A stretch of 64,000 nucleotides of DNA from Gonapodya prolifera JEL478 (taxonomy: Eukaryota > Monoblepharomycota > Monoblepharidomycetes > Monoblepharidales > Gonapodyaceae): contig KQ965743.1 in assembly GCA_001574975.1 (NCBI GenBank), positions 533,308 to 597,307 on the forward strand, written 5' to 3'. Position numbers and translations under genes: made by a program. The notes below the pieces were generated by a model, which was not told the origin of the DNA, ran no database searches, and saw only the letters and a list, made by a program, of their open reading frames with translations. Shown piece after piece: positions 35,637 to 46,299 of the stretch. Each line of letters opens with the position of its first letter. Position 1 is the first letter of the stretch.

Positions 35637-36528
35637 ATGATTTCTTTGAATGCGCCACACGATGGAGAAGACGGCCGTGAAAGCCTTGGCGATGGAGGCA
35701 GCGGGGACGAGGCGGACGCGTCAGCGACGGTGGACATTTCAATTGAGGAGAGGTGAGAATGATCAACACTCAACAGCAAGCAACGAGCGCGAATTGAAAT
35801 TTATCGCCATACGAAGGACGACACTAGTTGGGCGAATGACACGGAAATTAGTAGAGTGCCGTCAAATCGTGTTGAACAGAACCGCCGAATCCGAGTTGGA
35901 CTTTGTCGTGGGACCGGGAGAGCGAGGAGCAACTATTGCGTCCATTCACGCCACTGATGAAGATTCCGGATTGGTCTCCCACCACTTTCGTGAGCATCTG
36001 ATGACGTCACGAAGTGGGACGCATTTGTTCACGATCCTCGCTACAGTTAGGAGATTTGCGATGCTAGACGAGCTGCTGACTATTTCGGAGAGTTGTTTGC
36101 GCACGGGAGAGCTCCGGCGTTGAACCGTCAGTGGCCTATGGGACACATTGAAGGATTTCTTTGCAAGAGTCGAGGATGTTCGCAAGGTGAGGACTTATTT
36201 TTTTGAAACATCGTCATTCGTCAAGAATCATCTGCTGCGGTTCACTTTCTTTAGGAAGTACGACTTCTTTCTTCGTGGCTTGGGACGTCCCCGTGGAACT
36301 TTGATGTTGCTGGAGTGAAAGGCGTCGGTTCTGGAAAATCAAAAATCAAAATTTCGTTGATTACCAACAAATGGTTGGACATCTCCCAATTTCACAAGGT
36401 ACGAGCTCTCCATTATTACACGTTCGCGTAACATTTCCCCACTGTCACGCCCTGCAGGCTCTGATACCATGCTCGAAAGCAATGAAGGAATTCGTGGGTG
36501 TGCGTTCGAGACACGAAGAGAGTGTGTG
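35637..36528 (+). other. Coding-like region, gene structure unresolved (possible pseudogene)
   Basis: Several coding-like pieces are visible on the plus strand but do not join cleanly. An ATG at 35637 opens MISLNAPHDGEDGRESLG followed by an acidic run and a GTGAGA donor at about 35753. Later frames give LDFVVGPGERGATIASIH (near 35900), WDAFVHDPRYS then a stop (near 36015), and GLWDTLKDFFARVEDVRK (36130-36185). The last runs through GTGAGG...TTTAG into SSWLGTSPWNFDVAGVKG and ISLITNKWLDISQFHK, and ends with HEESV stop near 36528. A TGA at 36121-36123 interrupts the otherwise continuous frame. I recognise no family. Either introns were missed, or this is a decayed gene. Confidence 0.4.
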
Positions 36529-36728
36529 ATAGTTGTCGCTATTAGACTAGAGGATTTCGAGCACAACTTGGAAGAATAAGAATTCTTTTCGAGAGACGAT
36601 TTGCATGCTTTGTGCAACAGTACCATTTCGCAGGAAATGGCAAGAGATCCTCTCTCTTTTTTTTTTCAGATTCCGGAACATTCAGAAAAACTGTACAATG
36701 TAATATGGTGTTCGCAGCTCGCTCTCTA

Positions 36729-38326
36729 TCATACCCTATATGCATCCCTGTAAAAAAACATTGAAACACTGTTATGAGATACAAAACAAAAAGCGGTCAC
36801 AATGATTACGTACTGGGGGTTCTTTGAGTTACCAGCATCGTAGTGTATCAAATAGCCAATTTTTTCTTCCGCTGCAAGTCCACAGACTTGCTTCAATTGC
36901 TTCCCGAGCTGTTCTTGCAGATCTTTGTCATTCTGATGGAGACAAAAATTGATGGATGTGTGGCGATATTACCAGGACGCACGGCGAGTACAGTTCACAC
37001 CACCGTTAGCAAACTGTCAAAGCGTTGGGACAAAGAAACAATTCCAAACCCACCGCAGTCTTGGTCCACACTGCAACTCGATCACCCCTGGCGCGAACAC
37101 TCGCTACCGCTCCGCAAATATCAGTTGGAGAGTCAAGACTTTCGCCGACCATCGCAAGGAGCTTCATGAAAAGGAGTAAGGGCACATGCGAAAGCATGAG
37201 GTTCAGTTATTTCCGAGCCCAAACAGTCTCTGCAACGCCCGTCCGCATCCTTCTGCCTCAATGTTGATCAAAATAGCGCGTCAGCATCCATCCATACTTG
37301 CTCCACACAGTACTTCAGCCAGCAGTTGGACATATGTATGTTTGGTTCATCCGTCCCGCCTTGCAGTCAACCGCAATTGGATTCCCGCAACCCCTCCTTA
37401 AAAAACTAGTTTTACTACTTACCACATTGAGCCAAATGTTATCTGTGTCCGGTTTCTTCTTTGCGGGGATCGTCCACTTTCCACCTTTGCCGTTCGCAGG
37501 ATCCTCTGTAACAACGTTTCGATTTCAATCTCATTCGGTACTGCTCGTCCAAAGCAGTAAAACATACCCCACGCCTTCGAGACATGTATGGACAGTACGA
37601 AAACAGAAAAGGTACGTTGTCAGCAACTTGTTTGCACGACACTGCCCTCCCATGACGCCATCACGGCACGATCAACCATGCGTCATGCAAGAGAACTGAC
37701 CGGCTGGATTCCCGCCCGGAAGACGTGGTAATTGGATCCGGGTGCGAGTTCCGACGCTTTCAGCACGTTGTTAAATACCCCCCAGAAATCCTCAACAGTG
37801 TCGAAAGTGACGAGTTTTTTGAGAGACTGTGACAGAAATCGAAAGGCGATTATCGTTAGAACTCGAGGAACACGGAAGAATCGGTCGAAAGCCCTGCTTC
37901 CTCCCAGTACATGCAACTCGTAGTGACCATCCTTGGTGCACTTTCCACGATCGAAACTGGCATCATCGCTCATCCGTGGGGAGAATTTGCGTAGGCTTGG
38001 AGGATATGCGCATGCTTCTGTCCTCCTCATGACAGCTGAAGCGACATTCCCGTGATATGTTCAAAGGACAAACTTACCTGCTGCCAATTGGAAGCATTCG
38101 CACGCTTTTGCCCCGGCGTGTCGTACCATAATGTCCACGGAGTATTCAGGGGGTGCTTGACGTCGTATGATTCGGGATTTGCGAGGATTGAGGTGTATTC
38201 TGAATGATCTGTGGAACTGGACTCGGGTGCTTCCAGGTGGGCTTTCTCGAGAGAGACATCATCGCTTGGCTCGGTAGCGTCAACCGGAGCGGTGGTGGGG
38301 ACAACTGCGTCGTCTTCTGAAGCCAT
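36729..38326 (-). CDS. Eukaryotic translation initiation factor 4E
   Basis: The mRNA cap-binding subunit of eIF4F. Seven exons sum to 236 aa: 38326-38078, 37826-37701, a 7-nt microexon 37574-37568, 37505-37423, 37161-37054, 36932-36814 and 36747-36729. The N-terminal ~55 residues are acidic and variable. The core contains HPLNTPWTLWYD, NWQQSLKKLVTFDTVEDFW, LAPGSNYHVFRAGIQP, AWEDPANGKGGKW, LLAMVGESL, GAVASVRARGDRVAVWT and EEKIGYLIHYDA. The microexon encodes A, W and the first base of E. That Trp is the cap-stacking residue of the MWE motif (Met is replaced by Ala here). The first cap-stacking Trp lies in NWQQ. The last exon encodes only the tail ending DAYRV. Confidence 0.95.
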
Positions 38327-38414
38327 GAGTCTCTTTCTCTTTGAAAACGGGACCACAGTACAAATTCTCATACATATCTTCATTACATACAAAATTCATC
38401 TTTTAAAATACTAT

Positions 38415-39829
38415 TCACGACCGGTACTTTGCCTGTGCACGAAGTGAGTTGGGTCCATGGCGGAGCGGGTCCCACAGGCGATACTGGAGCAGAAAGCCAA
38501 TTACGGCGAGTATCGCCGACCCGACGAGCATGCCAACTAATTTTGGAAAAGGTACGATAAGGGCGAACAGTTTTAATGCACATAGAATTGTGAAACCGAC
38601 TCAGCTTATTCGTGACATTGTATGTCACAGTGCCGCCAGCAGCAAAGTCCGACCATGACTGAAGAAGCTGGTAGAAGCCAGTTTGAGCGAAGAAACTGGG
38701 GATTGTTTTACATCGTGTCAGAAAAAACTGTAGTCAAGACAACCGCAACTTTGCAAAACTCACTCAATTCCGGTGAAAACTGTGATTGAGCCAGCAATCG
38801 AAGTTGCAAGGATAATGATAAATCGCTCGAAAAAGATTGCCAATATTCCTCCCAATATCGCAAGCTGAAATCAAATTGACAAAGAAGTGTCAACGCGCAA
38901 AGGTTGATTGGAACCCACACACAACCACTAGAGACACTAAACACTAATACCCACAATGATGAGAAATATTCCAAATCCAGTTGGGAAAGGAAGCAAACCA
39001 CCGCTCTTAAGTCCTTGGATGAAGAAGGCGAGGAACGCTCCTCCAATGAAACCAAGGAGAGCGATACCGACATTCCAAAGAAAGAACGCAAAGAAGCCGC
39101 CGACAATGCCCGCAACAAACATGATGATGAGGTAGAAGGAATCTCGCGAAAGAGAGCCTATTTGGTATCCCGTGGCAGGTTCCAAGTTAACCAAGAGAAG
39201 GTCTGAGAAGAAAGAGTGACATCAATAAATCATCATCCCAGAATGACGTGAGAGTGGATTGCCCTGTTGCAACTTACACTTTCAACAGTAGTGTGAGTTG
39301 AGGGGTGGTCCAAAATGATCAATAATCCCCCCGCAGCAGGTAAAAGCTCATATGAAACTCACAGCAATTGCTGCAAAGAACATCGCTCCTGTAACGAACA
39401 TCACAATCCGGAAAAGTCGGTAGCCGAAGAACACAAACAGCTTTCAAGGCGAATTTGCGTTGTCAGCAAGGGTTTAGAAGAAGACCAAAAGAGAAAGGTC
39501 CGACGCCATCGAAGAAAAGAGTGGAGCACCTTGAGTGCACAGTCTATTTCGAGCTCTGGCTTCTGCTCCATCTGCCGCTTTGCAAGCCCTGTCAAACTCT
39601 TCTCTACACTCACGATTCCGGCAAGCATACAGAGGATGGCCATCACATAATTGGCTGGTGCCGACGTGTTGTTGAAAATGGCAGAAACTCCTTTCCCAGC
39701 ATTTTGGGCGATGTTCTGGGCATCTTGGCCGATATTCTGGGCATTTGCTGAGTGAAGGAGCGCCAAGAACACCGCAATCAAAGGTGAAAGACAGTGGGTG
39801 ATGGATCGTGAGTTATGTCGTCCGCTCAT
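38415..39829 (-). CDS. TMEM198/DUF4203-type multi-pass membrane protein with signal peptide
   Basis: A predicted secretory-pathway protein. The N-terminus after MSGRHNS has a hydrophobic signal core (LIAVFLALLHSANA) and an Asn/Gln-rich lumenal stretch, followed by several membrane helices. These include ANYVMAILCMLAGIVSVE, LFRIVMFVTGAMFFAAIA, FYLIIMFVAGIVGGFFAFF, ALLGFIGGAFLAFFIQ, FERFIIILATSIAGSITVF and KLVGMLVGSAILAVIGFLL. The Gly-rich helix pairs and the FGYRLFR block are typical of TM7S3/TMEM198-like (DUF4203) proteins. Supported exons are 39829-39530, 39440-39363, about 39207-38957, then shorter ones down to the TGA at 38415. The join between the second and third needs an extra small exon that I could not place. 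The gene is divergent from COX10. Molecular role unknown. Confidence 0.75.
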
Positions 39830-40335
39830 TGTGGAGGTTAAAGAAGATGGTACGAGAGGTGAAGGTTGTTCACCTTTTTGTACACCCTCAATCAGTTTGT
39901 GGCTGTGCGGTCACAGCTGCTGAATCCTCATCACTGTGACCGCATCGAATTGACATCGACTCAGCGGTTCATTCTTCCTTGACGCGACCATTGGAGCAGA
40001 AATCATACAACGTGACAGTCCCCTCGTGTCTGAATTTCGATGGTGCAAACTTCTTGGGAAATGTGAACAATGGAAGTCCCCATTATGTACATGTTCCATG
40101 CAGTGAATGGTCAGGCAGTAGAAAATATGCTGATGTCAATTAATGGCGGGGGTTTGAAAGCAGTTAGTGTACCGTCTCGCTATCTTCCTTGGGAAAAATG
40201 CCAGTCAAGTGCTGTTGGGTCACGGAAAAGAAAATGCGCTTCCAAATGAAATACGGTGAAGCGGTCATTGTAGGTGAAGTGAAACAAATTAGTGACTCAT
40301 TCCTGGGAGTAAAATCGCGGTTTCTCTTCTCACAA
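39830..40335. promoter_or_regulatory. Divergent promoter region between the TMEM198-like gene and COX10
   Basis: About 500 bp between two outward-facing starts. The COX10 frame is open back to about 40189 and holds upstream ATGs (40198, 40234, 40246), so part of this stretch could be coding. No defined element was recognised. Confidence 0.45.
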
Positions 40336-41784
40336 ATGATCACACTTGGCCGATGGTCCGCGACGTCTCCACGAAGATCACTACAATCTGTTGCATCAAC
40401 GGCCCGTGATCACAGATGGCTCCTCTGGCGGAATCGGGAACTTGTCTCTCACCAGATATGCAGCTTTCACCTCCCTCGCACATCGTCTCCACGACACGCA
40501 TCACCTGTTCGCGGTACTAGGACTGCCTTCTGCAACATAGCTCCAAAATCGAATCTGGACCGAGTTGAACTGTGCCAACGCTTCATATCGGTTTCCAACA
40601 CACCGACACCGAAACGATCGGTAGCGACAGCCACCCAACCTTCGTACACCGCTGAATCGCCGCGCCAACGGCTAGAAGTATCGACCGGCTCCCAAGGGGC
40701 ATCGTACCGGCCAAGCGAACTGCCATCTGAACTACAGGAATCTGTAGACCTCAATGGGACATTGGCCACCACCCCACCTTCCAATGATTCGACTCCCCAC
40801 ACTCTCCGCTGGGCACCTCCACCGCGATTCACATTATCCGTCTACTCCTCACTTTCAAAGGCGGGGCTAGCCGTCTACGTCGTCCTAACTGCTGCCTGTG
40901 GCTACGCACTGGCTCCCACAGCGGCTAGTCTTTCGACACTGTTATGGTGCACGGTTGGCACATCGCTTTGCGTTGCTAGCGCAAACTCGTTCAACCAGTG
41001 GGCAGAGTCCCCATTCGATGCTCAGATGCGTCGGACACGAGGACGTCCCTTAGTGCGTCACGTCGTCAGCCCTGTGCACGCATGGCTGTTTGGGGTTGTG
41101 TCGGGCCTCAGTGGTGTGGCAACGCTTTGGACTCTAGTGAACCCAGCTGTTGCTGCGCTTGGGGGACTGAACATTGCCCTGTACGCTGGAGTTTATACTC
41201 CTTTGAAGCGTGTTTCAATCGCCAACACCTGGGTAGGTGCCGTAGTGGGAGCCATCCCACCAGTCATGGGATATTTGGCAGCAGACCCCGGAGCACTCAC
41301 CACCAGCTTCGCACCATGGGTTCTTGCTGCCGTACTGTACGCTTGGCAGTTCCCACACTTCAACGGATTGAGCTGGAATCTTGTGGCGGACTATTCGAAA
41401 GCAGGCTATCGGATGATGGCAGTTACTGATCCTTCACTCACAACCCGTGTTGCGCTGAGGCACTCCGTCGGTTTGATTCTTTTGGGCTGGGCAGCTCCAT
41501 TAACGGGCGTAGTTGGACCCATGTTTGCGATTACATCGACGGTTCCGAACGGGGCTTTAACCTACCTCGCGTTTCGCTTCTGGAGGAATCCAGATGAAAA
41601 GTCGGCACGGAAACTATTCTTTGGGAGTTTATTCCATCTTCCAATCGTCTTGGCACTAATGATGGTACACAAACCACCAAAGGTGAAGGAAGATGGAGAA
41701 CACGAGATGGAAGCTAGTGTGTGGGATAACATTACAGAGAGGGCGAAGAGGGTCTGGAGTCACACGAAAGCAACATTGTATTAA
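40336..41784 (+). CDS. COX10: Protoheme IX farnesyltransferase (heme O synthase)
   Basis: An inner mitochondrial membrane prenyltransferase that farnesylates heme b to heme O, on the path to heme A for cytochrome oxidase. I chose the ATG at 40336 because MITLGRWSATSPRRSLQSVA is a good mitochondrial presequence; the open frame extends upstream to 40189. The product is 482 aa with no intron. The UbiA-fold core begins at LSVYSSLSKAGLAVYVVLTA. Conserved blocks are ASANSFNQWAESPFDAQMRR (first Asn/Asp-rich motif, with TRGRPL following), YAGVYTPLKRVSIANTWVGA, AIPPVMGYLAA, AWQFPHFNGLSW and the second Asp-containing motif DYSKAGYRMMAVTDP. A long linker of ~150 residues precedes the core, as in other fungal Cox10. 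Confidence 0.95.
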   Translation: MITLGRWSATSPRRSLQSVASTARDHRWLLWRNRELVSHQICSFHLPRTSSPRHASPVRGTRTAFCNIAPKSNLDRVELCQRFISVSNTPTPKRSVATATQPSYTAESPRQRLEVSTGSQGASYRPSELPSELQESVDLNGTLATTPPSNDSTPHTLRWAPPPRFTLSVYSSLSKAGLAVYVVLTAACGYALAPTAASLSTLLWCTVGTSLCVASANSFNQWAESPFDAQMRRTRGRPLVRHVVSPVHAWLFGVVSGLSGVATLWTLVNPAVAALGGLNIALYAGVYTPLKRVSIANTWVGAVVGAIPPVMGYLAADPGALTTSFAPWVLAAVLYAWQFPHFNGLSWNLVADYSKAGYRMMAVTDPSLTTRVALRHSVGLILLGWAAPLTGVVGPMFAITSTVPNGALTYLAFRFWRNPDEKSARKLFFGSLFHLPIVLALMMVHKPPKVKEDGEHEMEASVWDNITERAKRVWSHTKATLY

Positions 41785-42093
41785 ACCTATTGCAAATGAA
41801 AAAATGGCTTCCGAAGTTTCGTGGCAGCCGTCAGTCCAACAGTTGTAGATACGTTTTCTTGTTTCCTTTCTTCGAGCACTCCGCCGTTACTCTGTGCATT
41901 TATTGGGACTCCTACCGATCCGTTATTTGAAACCCGCCCAGTGTCCGCTGGATATTGTACTTCCCAATACAACTCTGACGTCGCATTTTCGACTGTTCGA
42001 TGTTCGTTTGAGTTCCGGTTTGGAGACTTTTCATCTGACGGGGGAAACAGATCTTAGCCTCAAACACAAACACGACAATAGGAGCCGACATAA
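41785..42093. other. Convergent spacer between COX10 and RAD18
   Basis: A 309-bp tail-to-tail spacer with no supported gene. Both genes end into it, so it should hold their poly(A) sites. Confidence 0.4.
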
Positions 42094-43834
42094 CTAACGG
42101 AGTTCCAAGACTTCGTCCACATCATCTAAGTTGGGATGATCTGCTTCGGTGGTTGAAAGCGCCATTTCATCTTCCTCTACATCAACGCTTTCTATTTCTT
42201 CTTCAGAAATATTGCCATCAGAAAATGTCCTTTTGTACTTGTCCAAGGTCGCCCTCGCCTTTTCAACAAGGTCCGCATAATCCTCTGCGTACTTGCGTTT
42301 CCAAATGCCGGGATCGAATTCAGACGATCCCGGGTCCAACTTCCCTTCGGGTAATCCTTCCAAGATGGCGAGAAGTCCACCTGCCACACCGGCAGTTGTT
42401 GTCTTTTCCCAATTCGCAATCTCTTCAACTACCTTGCGCCGAGGCCGAGGTTGTGCAAGATCCAAGTTCGCATTCCATCTCGTCACGAATTCCTGAAGGC
42501 GTCGACCTTGCTGCGAACGAGCACCTTCGAGTGAAAGGCCATGACGCCTTAGATGTGCACGAAGCTGTGGTCCGGTGAGGAGTGGAAGAACAGGTGGAGG
42601 AAGTCTGCGAGGAGGTGACTTCGTAGCGCTGAACATTTGATCGAGAATGTGAGAAGATAGTGAAACAGCATCACAATATGGCGAAAAACTCACCAAAAAC
42701 TACCGAAAGAGGGTTTGCCGGCGGAAGTCAAGGAAGCGGCCGCCCGAGACGGAACCCCAGTGTCGGTGAACGGTGCAGAAATTTTCCCTGGCTGCCGCGC
42801 TTCCGGCGCGTCATCTTCTTCAATCAAGTCGGGTTGCACGTCTTGTTCGGCAGAGTTGTTAGACTCGTCCCTGATCGTTTCCTCGAAATCCGTTTTCCGC
42901 ATTTGTGGCATGCGAATATCGCGCATATCAACTTCAAATGTGGAGCTTGGAGCCAATTGATTCATGTCATAATGTGGTGCCCCCGCTCGAGTGTTGGAGT
43001 TCACATCCTCGGTAGAGATCGATCCCGCTTCAGACTTTTCAGCTCCTCTTATTCGATTTTTAGGCACCACTGACTTTGCTGCGGGAGCTTTCTTCGAATA
43101 TCCCAAAGCGGAGGCGTCCCGTTTGAAAATTGAGGCCAAACCACTGGAGGGTTGTTGTCCGCCCGATATTTGTGGTTCGGGGTCAGGTGGGGGACAGCCC
43201 GCATCAATATGAGAATTGAGTCGAGAGTAGCGAATCATGGAAGTACAAAGGGGACATGCCACCTTGTCCGACGCTGCACAAGGCTTAGAAAGAAGCGAAA
43301 AGCCTATTAACTTCTGCACCCACGTTTCAATTGCTGTTCTTTATCTTCGTCTTCATCAACGTCAATAACATCTTCCTGATTTTTCGGCTCCGTTTTTTTG
43401 GTGTTCATTACTGGGTGTGTGGTTTGGACAGAAGATCCGATGCGAGTTGTGTCCAGTTGATTCTCCAAAATCGTCAATCGCTCCTTCAAATGACGACTCT
43501 CGATCACTTTTTTTGATAGTGTGAGAGCTTCCGACCGCGCTGCAGTCCACCAGGCGTTTGCAACGTCTGCGAGCGCTCGGCTCACGGACAGCAAGGCCTC
43601 CTCAGTCTGTTGTCTGCAAGTAACACACTCGGAGCGTTCAGCGACGTGACGACGAACGCAGAGGGAGCACGCGACATGCCCGCATGCACCCGCGATAAGT
43701 GGAGGGTACTGGGTGTAGGGGCGAGCGCAAGCGGGACACTGGAGCAGGGCATCTAGCTGAGCAAGCGACGGCGGAAGGACATCGTCTGGATCGGCGTCCA
43801 ATCTTTGCCGCTTAGCTGGGCGAACAACATCCAT
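42094..43834 (-). CDS. RAD18: RAD18-type E3 ubiquitin ligase (RING, UBZ, SAP)
   Basis: The E3 that with Rad6 mono-ubiquitinates PCNA to start translesion synthesis. Exons 43834-43324, 43273-42694 and 42628-42094 sum to 541 aa. The start is the first in-frame ATG (MDVVRPAKRQRL). The RING finger is near residues 33-80: LLQCPACARPY, GACGHVACSLCVRRH and CVTC. The UBZ4-like zinc finger lies just after intron 1: VACPLCTSMIRYSRLNSHID then AGC. The SAP DNA-binding helix pair is near LTGPQLRAHLRRHGLSLEG, followed by SQQGRRLQEFVTRWNANLD. This RING-UBZ-SAP order is diagnostic of Rad18. The tail is acidic. The Rad6-binding segment was not resolved. Confidence 0.94.
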
Positions 43835-44132
43835 CGCAGACGTTGCAAACGCCTGGTGGATGGTGACGGAATTGTCTTCGCATTGTGCCAAAGTCTGGGC
43901 ATATGTTCATATCTCGAATCTCATTTCATATTACTGCAATAATTGTACCATATACTTTCAATCCAAATAACATAACCACTTTTGACACTAGTGTACTTTG
44001 AAAAGACATAACGATAACGGTATGAGAGTGAATGTTGTATGTACGTGTGCTTCAAAGGCGTGCCAATGTCTGTCGTAGCCCTCGCCGCGCCATTTCTCCC
44101 AGCTCTACCTCGCCATTGTTCTTGTTCCTCCG

Positions 44133-44547
44133 TCATTTTCTGCCGCCACGACGTCTGCGTCCATTGTAGTCGCCGGAATTCGACCGCGCCGTTGAAGAAG
44201 ATGAGGAGATTGATTCCGCGATGTGTCCAAGGAGGGATACATGACGGTCCAAGGCCTGTTTGAGCATGTCATGCTGTTGGACAGCTTTGATTGTTGCCTC
44301 TTCGAGTTTGTCCAGCGTCTAGCAACGATGCTGAGCGACATTCCTTCGCGGAAGAGGTGCTTACAGCTACAGTACTCACCAGACGCAGTTCAGACACCTT
44401 CACGGGGGCGGTGGACTTGGACTTGGATGTTTCGAAGGACGGAAGATGATGGGCTCCGCGGAACAGCGCCATGGAGACAGGGGCTGCGCTCCGACATGCA
44501 AATGAAGCGATCAACCAGTTGTAGCGAGGGGCGAGGAGCGTGTTCAT
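44133..44547 (-). CDS. Small uncharacterised protein with possible mitochondrial presequence and C-terminal helix
   Basis: Two exons, 44547-44380 (donor GTGAGT after CTG) and 44318-44133, give 117 aa. The N-terminus (MNTLLAPRYNWLIASFACRS) is basic and hydrophobic with no acidic residues, like a matrix-targeting presequence. The C-terminal half (LDKLEEATIKAVQQHDMLKQ and ALDRHVSLLGHIAESI) is probably one amphipathic or coiled-coil helix. It ends in a Ser-rich and Arg/Gly-rich tail. I do not recognise the family. It lies 110 bp beyond the end of the DUF1295 gene on the same strand, so a longer fused or misjoined model is possible. Confidence 0.5.
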
Positions 44548-44659
44548 TGCAAGGAGAGGGATGGGTATGGAAAGTGTGGTGGCAAATTTCTCGTTTTGGA
44601 AAGTTTTGTAGGCCGGGAAGCACAATTACTGTCCCCTTCATCTCATTCTCCTAGTTACA

Positions 44660-45915
44660 TCACCATAACCTTGGCCAGAAAACTGGAGTATTCTGAAACC
44701 ATTTCTGGAATTCCACGTCTTTGCTATACCGCCTGACCCACCCTTTCTCCACCATGGGCACACCAGAAAGGTTGCGCAGCAAAAAGTAGGAGAAAATCGG
44801 CGAGAGGAATGTAAAGTACTGCCAGGATTTGAGCGCTGGTGCCGCCGAAATGGCAATGCCTGACAACGACGATACGGTCAAACGACGGTGAAGCGGAGAG
44901 ACAGTGTGATTGTAGTTTACCAGTCCAAAGAAGAACTTCCCCAACGTAATTGGGATGTCGACTCAAAGCGTAAAGCCCAGTCCTTGGCCCATGTTCGTTG
45001 GGGTTTATCAGTTTAAAGGTGGACTTTTGGTAGTCGGCGATAGCCTGGTTGCGATTCGTGAGATCGTCTTCGCACATCCCGCATCGTGTCAAGACTTGCC
45101 CACCTCCGTGACAAACCCGAGCACCCAGAGAGCCCTCCCCACCATATCAACAGTGGAGGTTAGTGGCTGCTCTGATGGTGGTATGGTGTTCACGACATAA
45201 ATTGGCGATCCCACGAGGAAAATCCTTGATAATTCCATTACGGACAATTCAATTTAAAACTTCATCCAATCAACCCACCAAACGGATTGCATAGCCCATG
45301 CAAACGCAAAGCGTGCCACAGAAGGTTTTATGTTATCAAACTATTGGCGCCCGCCGTAAACATTCAGGTGAATGCAACGATTTAAATATCAGACTCACAC
45401 GCTCGTCCTTTCCGTGCTGCAAGATGCGCTCTAACAAATATGTGCCAAGTCTCGACGCCCACATCGATCCCATCGCACTTGAGAACAGCTGCCTATCGTT
45501 GGGAACTTGCCCATCTTGTCGCGAGAGAAGCGACCAAGCGATGCAAGCGAGGTAGGTAACACTACCACTGAAGTCGTAAAACTTTGCGTGGGTTATTGAA
45601 TGTAAAGTACGTTCAGCACTTGTCGTTAGCATACCATCTCAGTCTTCAAGGCATTCGCAATGACGAAACAAGCTGCTTGGATCCCAACATCCAACGCCAA
45701 CACCTGCAAGATTGGAGAGAAAGAAAAAGATTGCAACTTTGGGAAATCATTTTTGTCCACCCTGGCTTTGTTCGCCAGCTGAAGAAGCCTCAGATACAAC
45801 AGTGCAACGGAACCTGATGCCACGAGAGGTTTGCTGACGAATGGGAACGGTCACATTCGCGATTCTAGTCTGGACCAATGTCGCGTGAAAAATCCAGTTA
45901 CCTGGCGGCTGTCAT
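44660..45915 (-). CDS. DUF1295/steroid 5-alpha-reductase-like membrane protein
   Basis: A polytopic membrane protein of the DUF1295 family, related to the C-terminal domain of 3-oxo-5-alpha-steroid 4-dehydrogenases and sterol reductases. Exon 1, 45915-45902, holds only MTAA plus two bases. Further exons are 45833-45635, 45581-45399, a FDNIKPSVARFAFAWAMQSV exon near 45320, one with FLVGSPIYVVNTI, one with IADYQKSTFKLINPNEHGP and a last exon ending at 44660. All joins I checked keep frame. The key motif is TGLYALSRHPNYVGEVLLW, the NADPH-binding SRHPNYxGE block of this fold. Early blocks FYDFSGSVTYLACIAWSLL and GTYLLERILQHGKDERFD also fit. The end is VFWPRLW. The physiological substrate is unknown for most fungal members. 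Confidence 0.88.
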
Positions 45916-46299
45916 CGTGAATGGATTGCTCGATTCGATTTGCGGTCAGTATAATTCGGCGGTCGGTACATTTCGGCGAGGATAAATGCGATTTGCCCTT
46001 TCTTTCCCGCGATCTGGGATGTACTGGTACAGAATAATGTTAATGCACAGAATGTAAATGTATTTGTTGTATATGCTGTCACCAACGACAACGTAGCATA
46101 TTCTGGGTCCTGGGCTGACCTGATCCAGCATCCCGCACCCAGCTTTCCAATCTCACAGAAGACAATAAATAATGCATTGATTCACGCTTTTACAGAAAAT
46201 GGTAGAAAAAATAAATGCAAAGACTGCAAGATTGGAGTTTTCGTGGAACAGTTGTCAGAGCATAGCACAGAAACAGATGTGCATATAAACACTCCTCAC
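45916..46299. other. Intergenic spacer between DUF1295 gene and coiled-coil gene
   Basis: A 384-bp spacer in tandem orientation with no supported gene. It is AT-rich around 46040-46080 and 46160-46210 and should carry the DUF1295 promoter. Confidence 0.4.
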
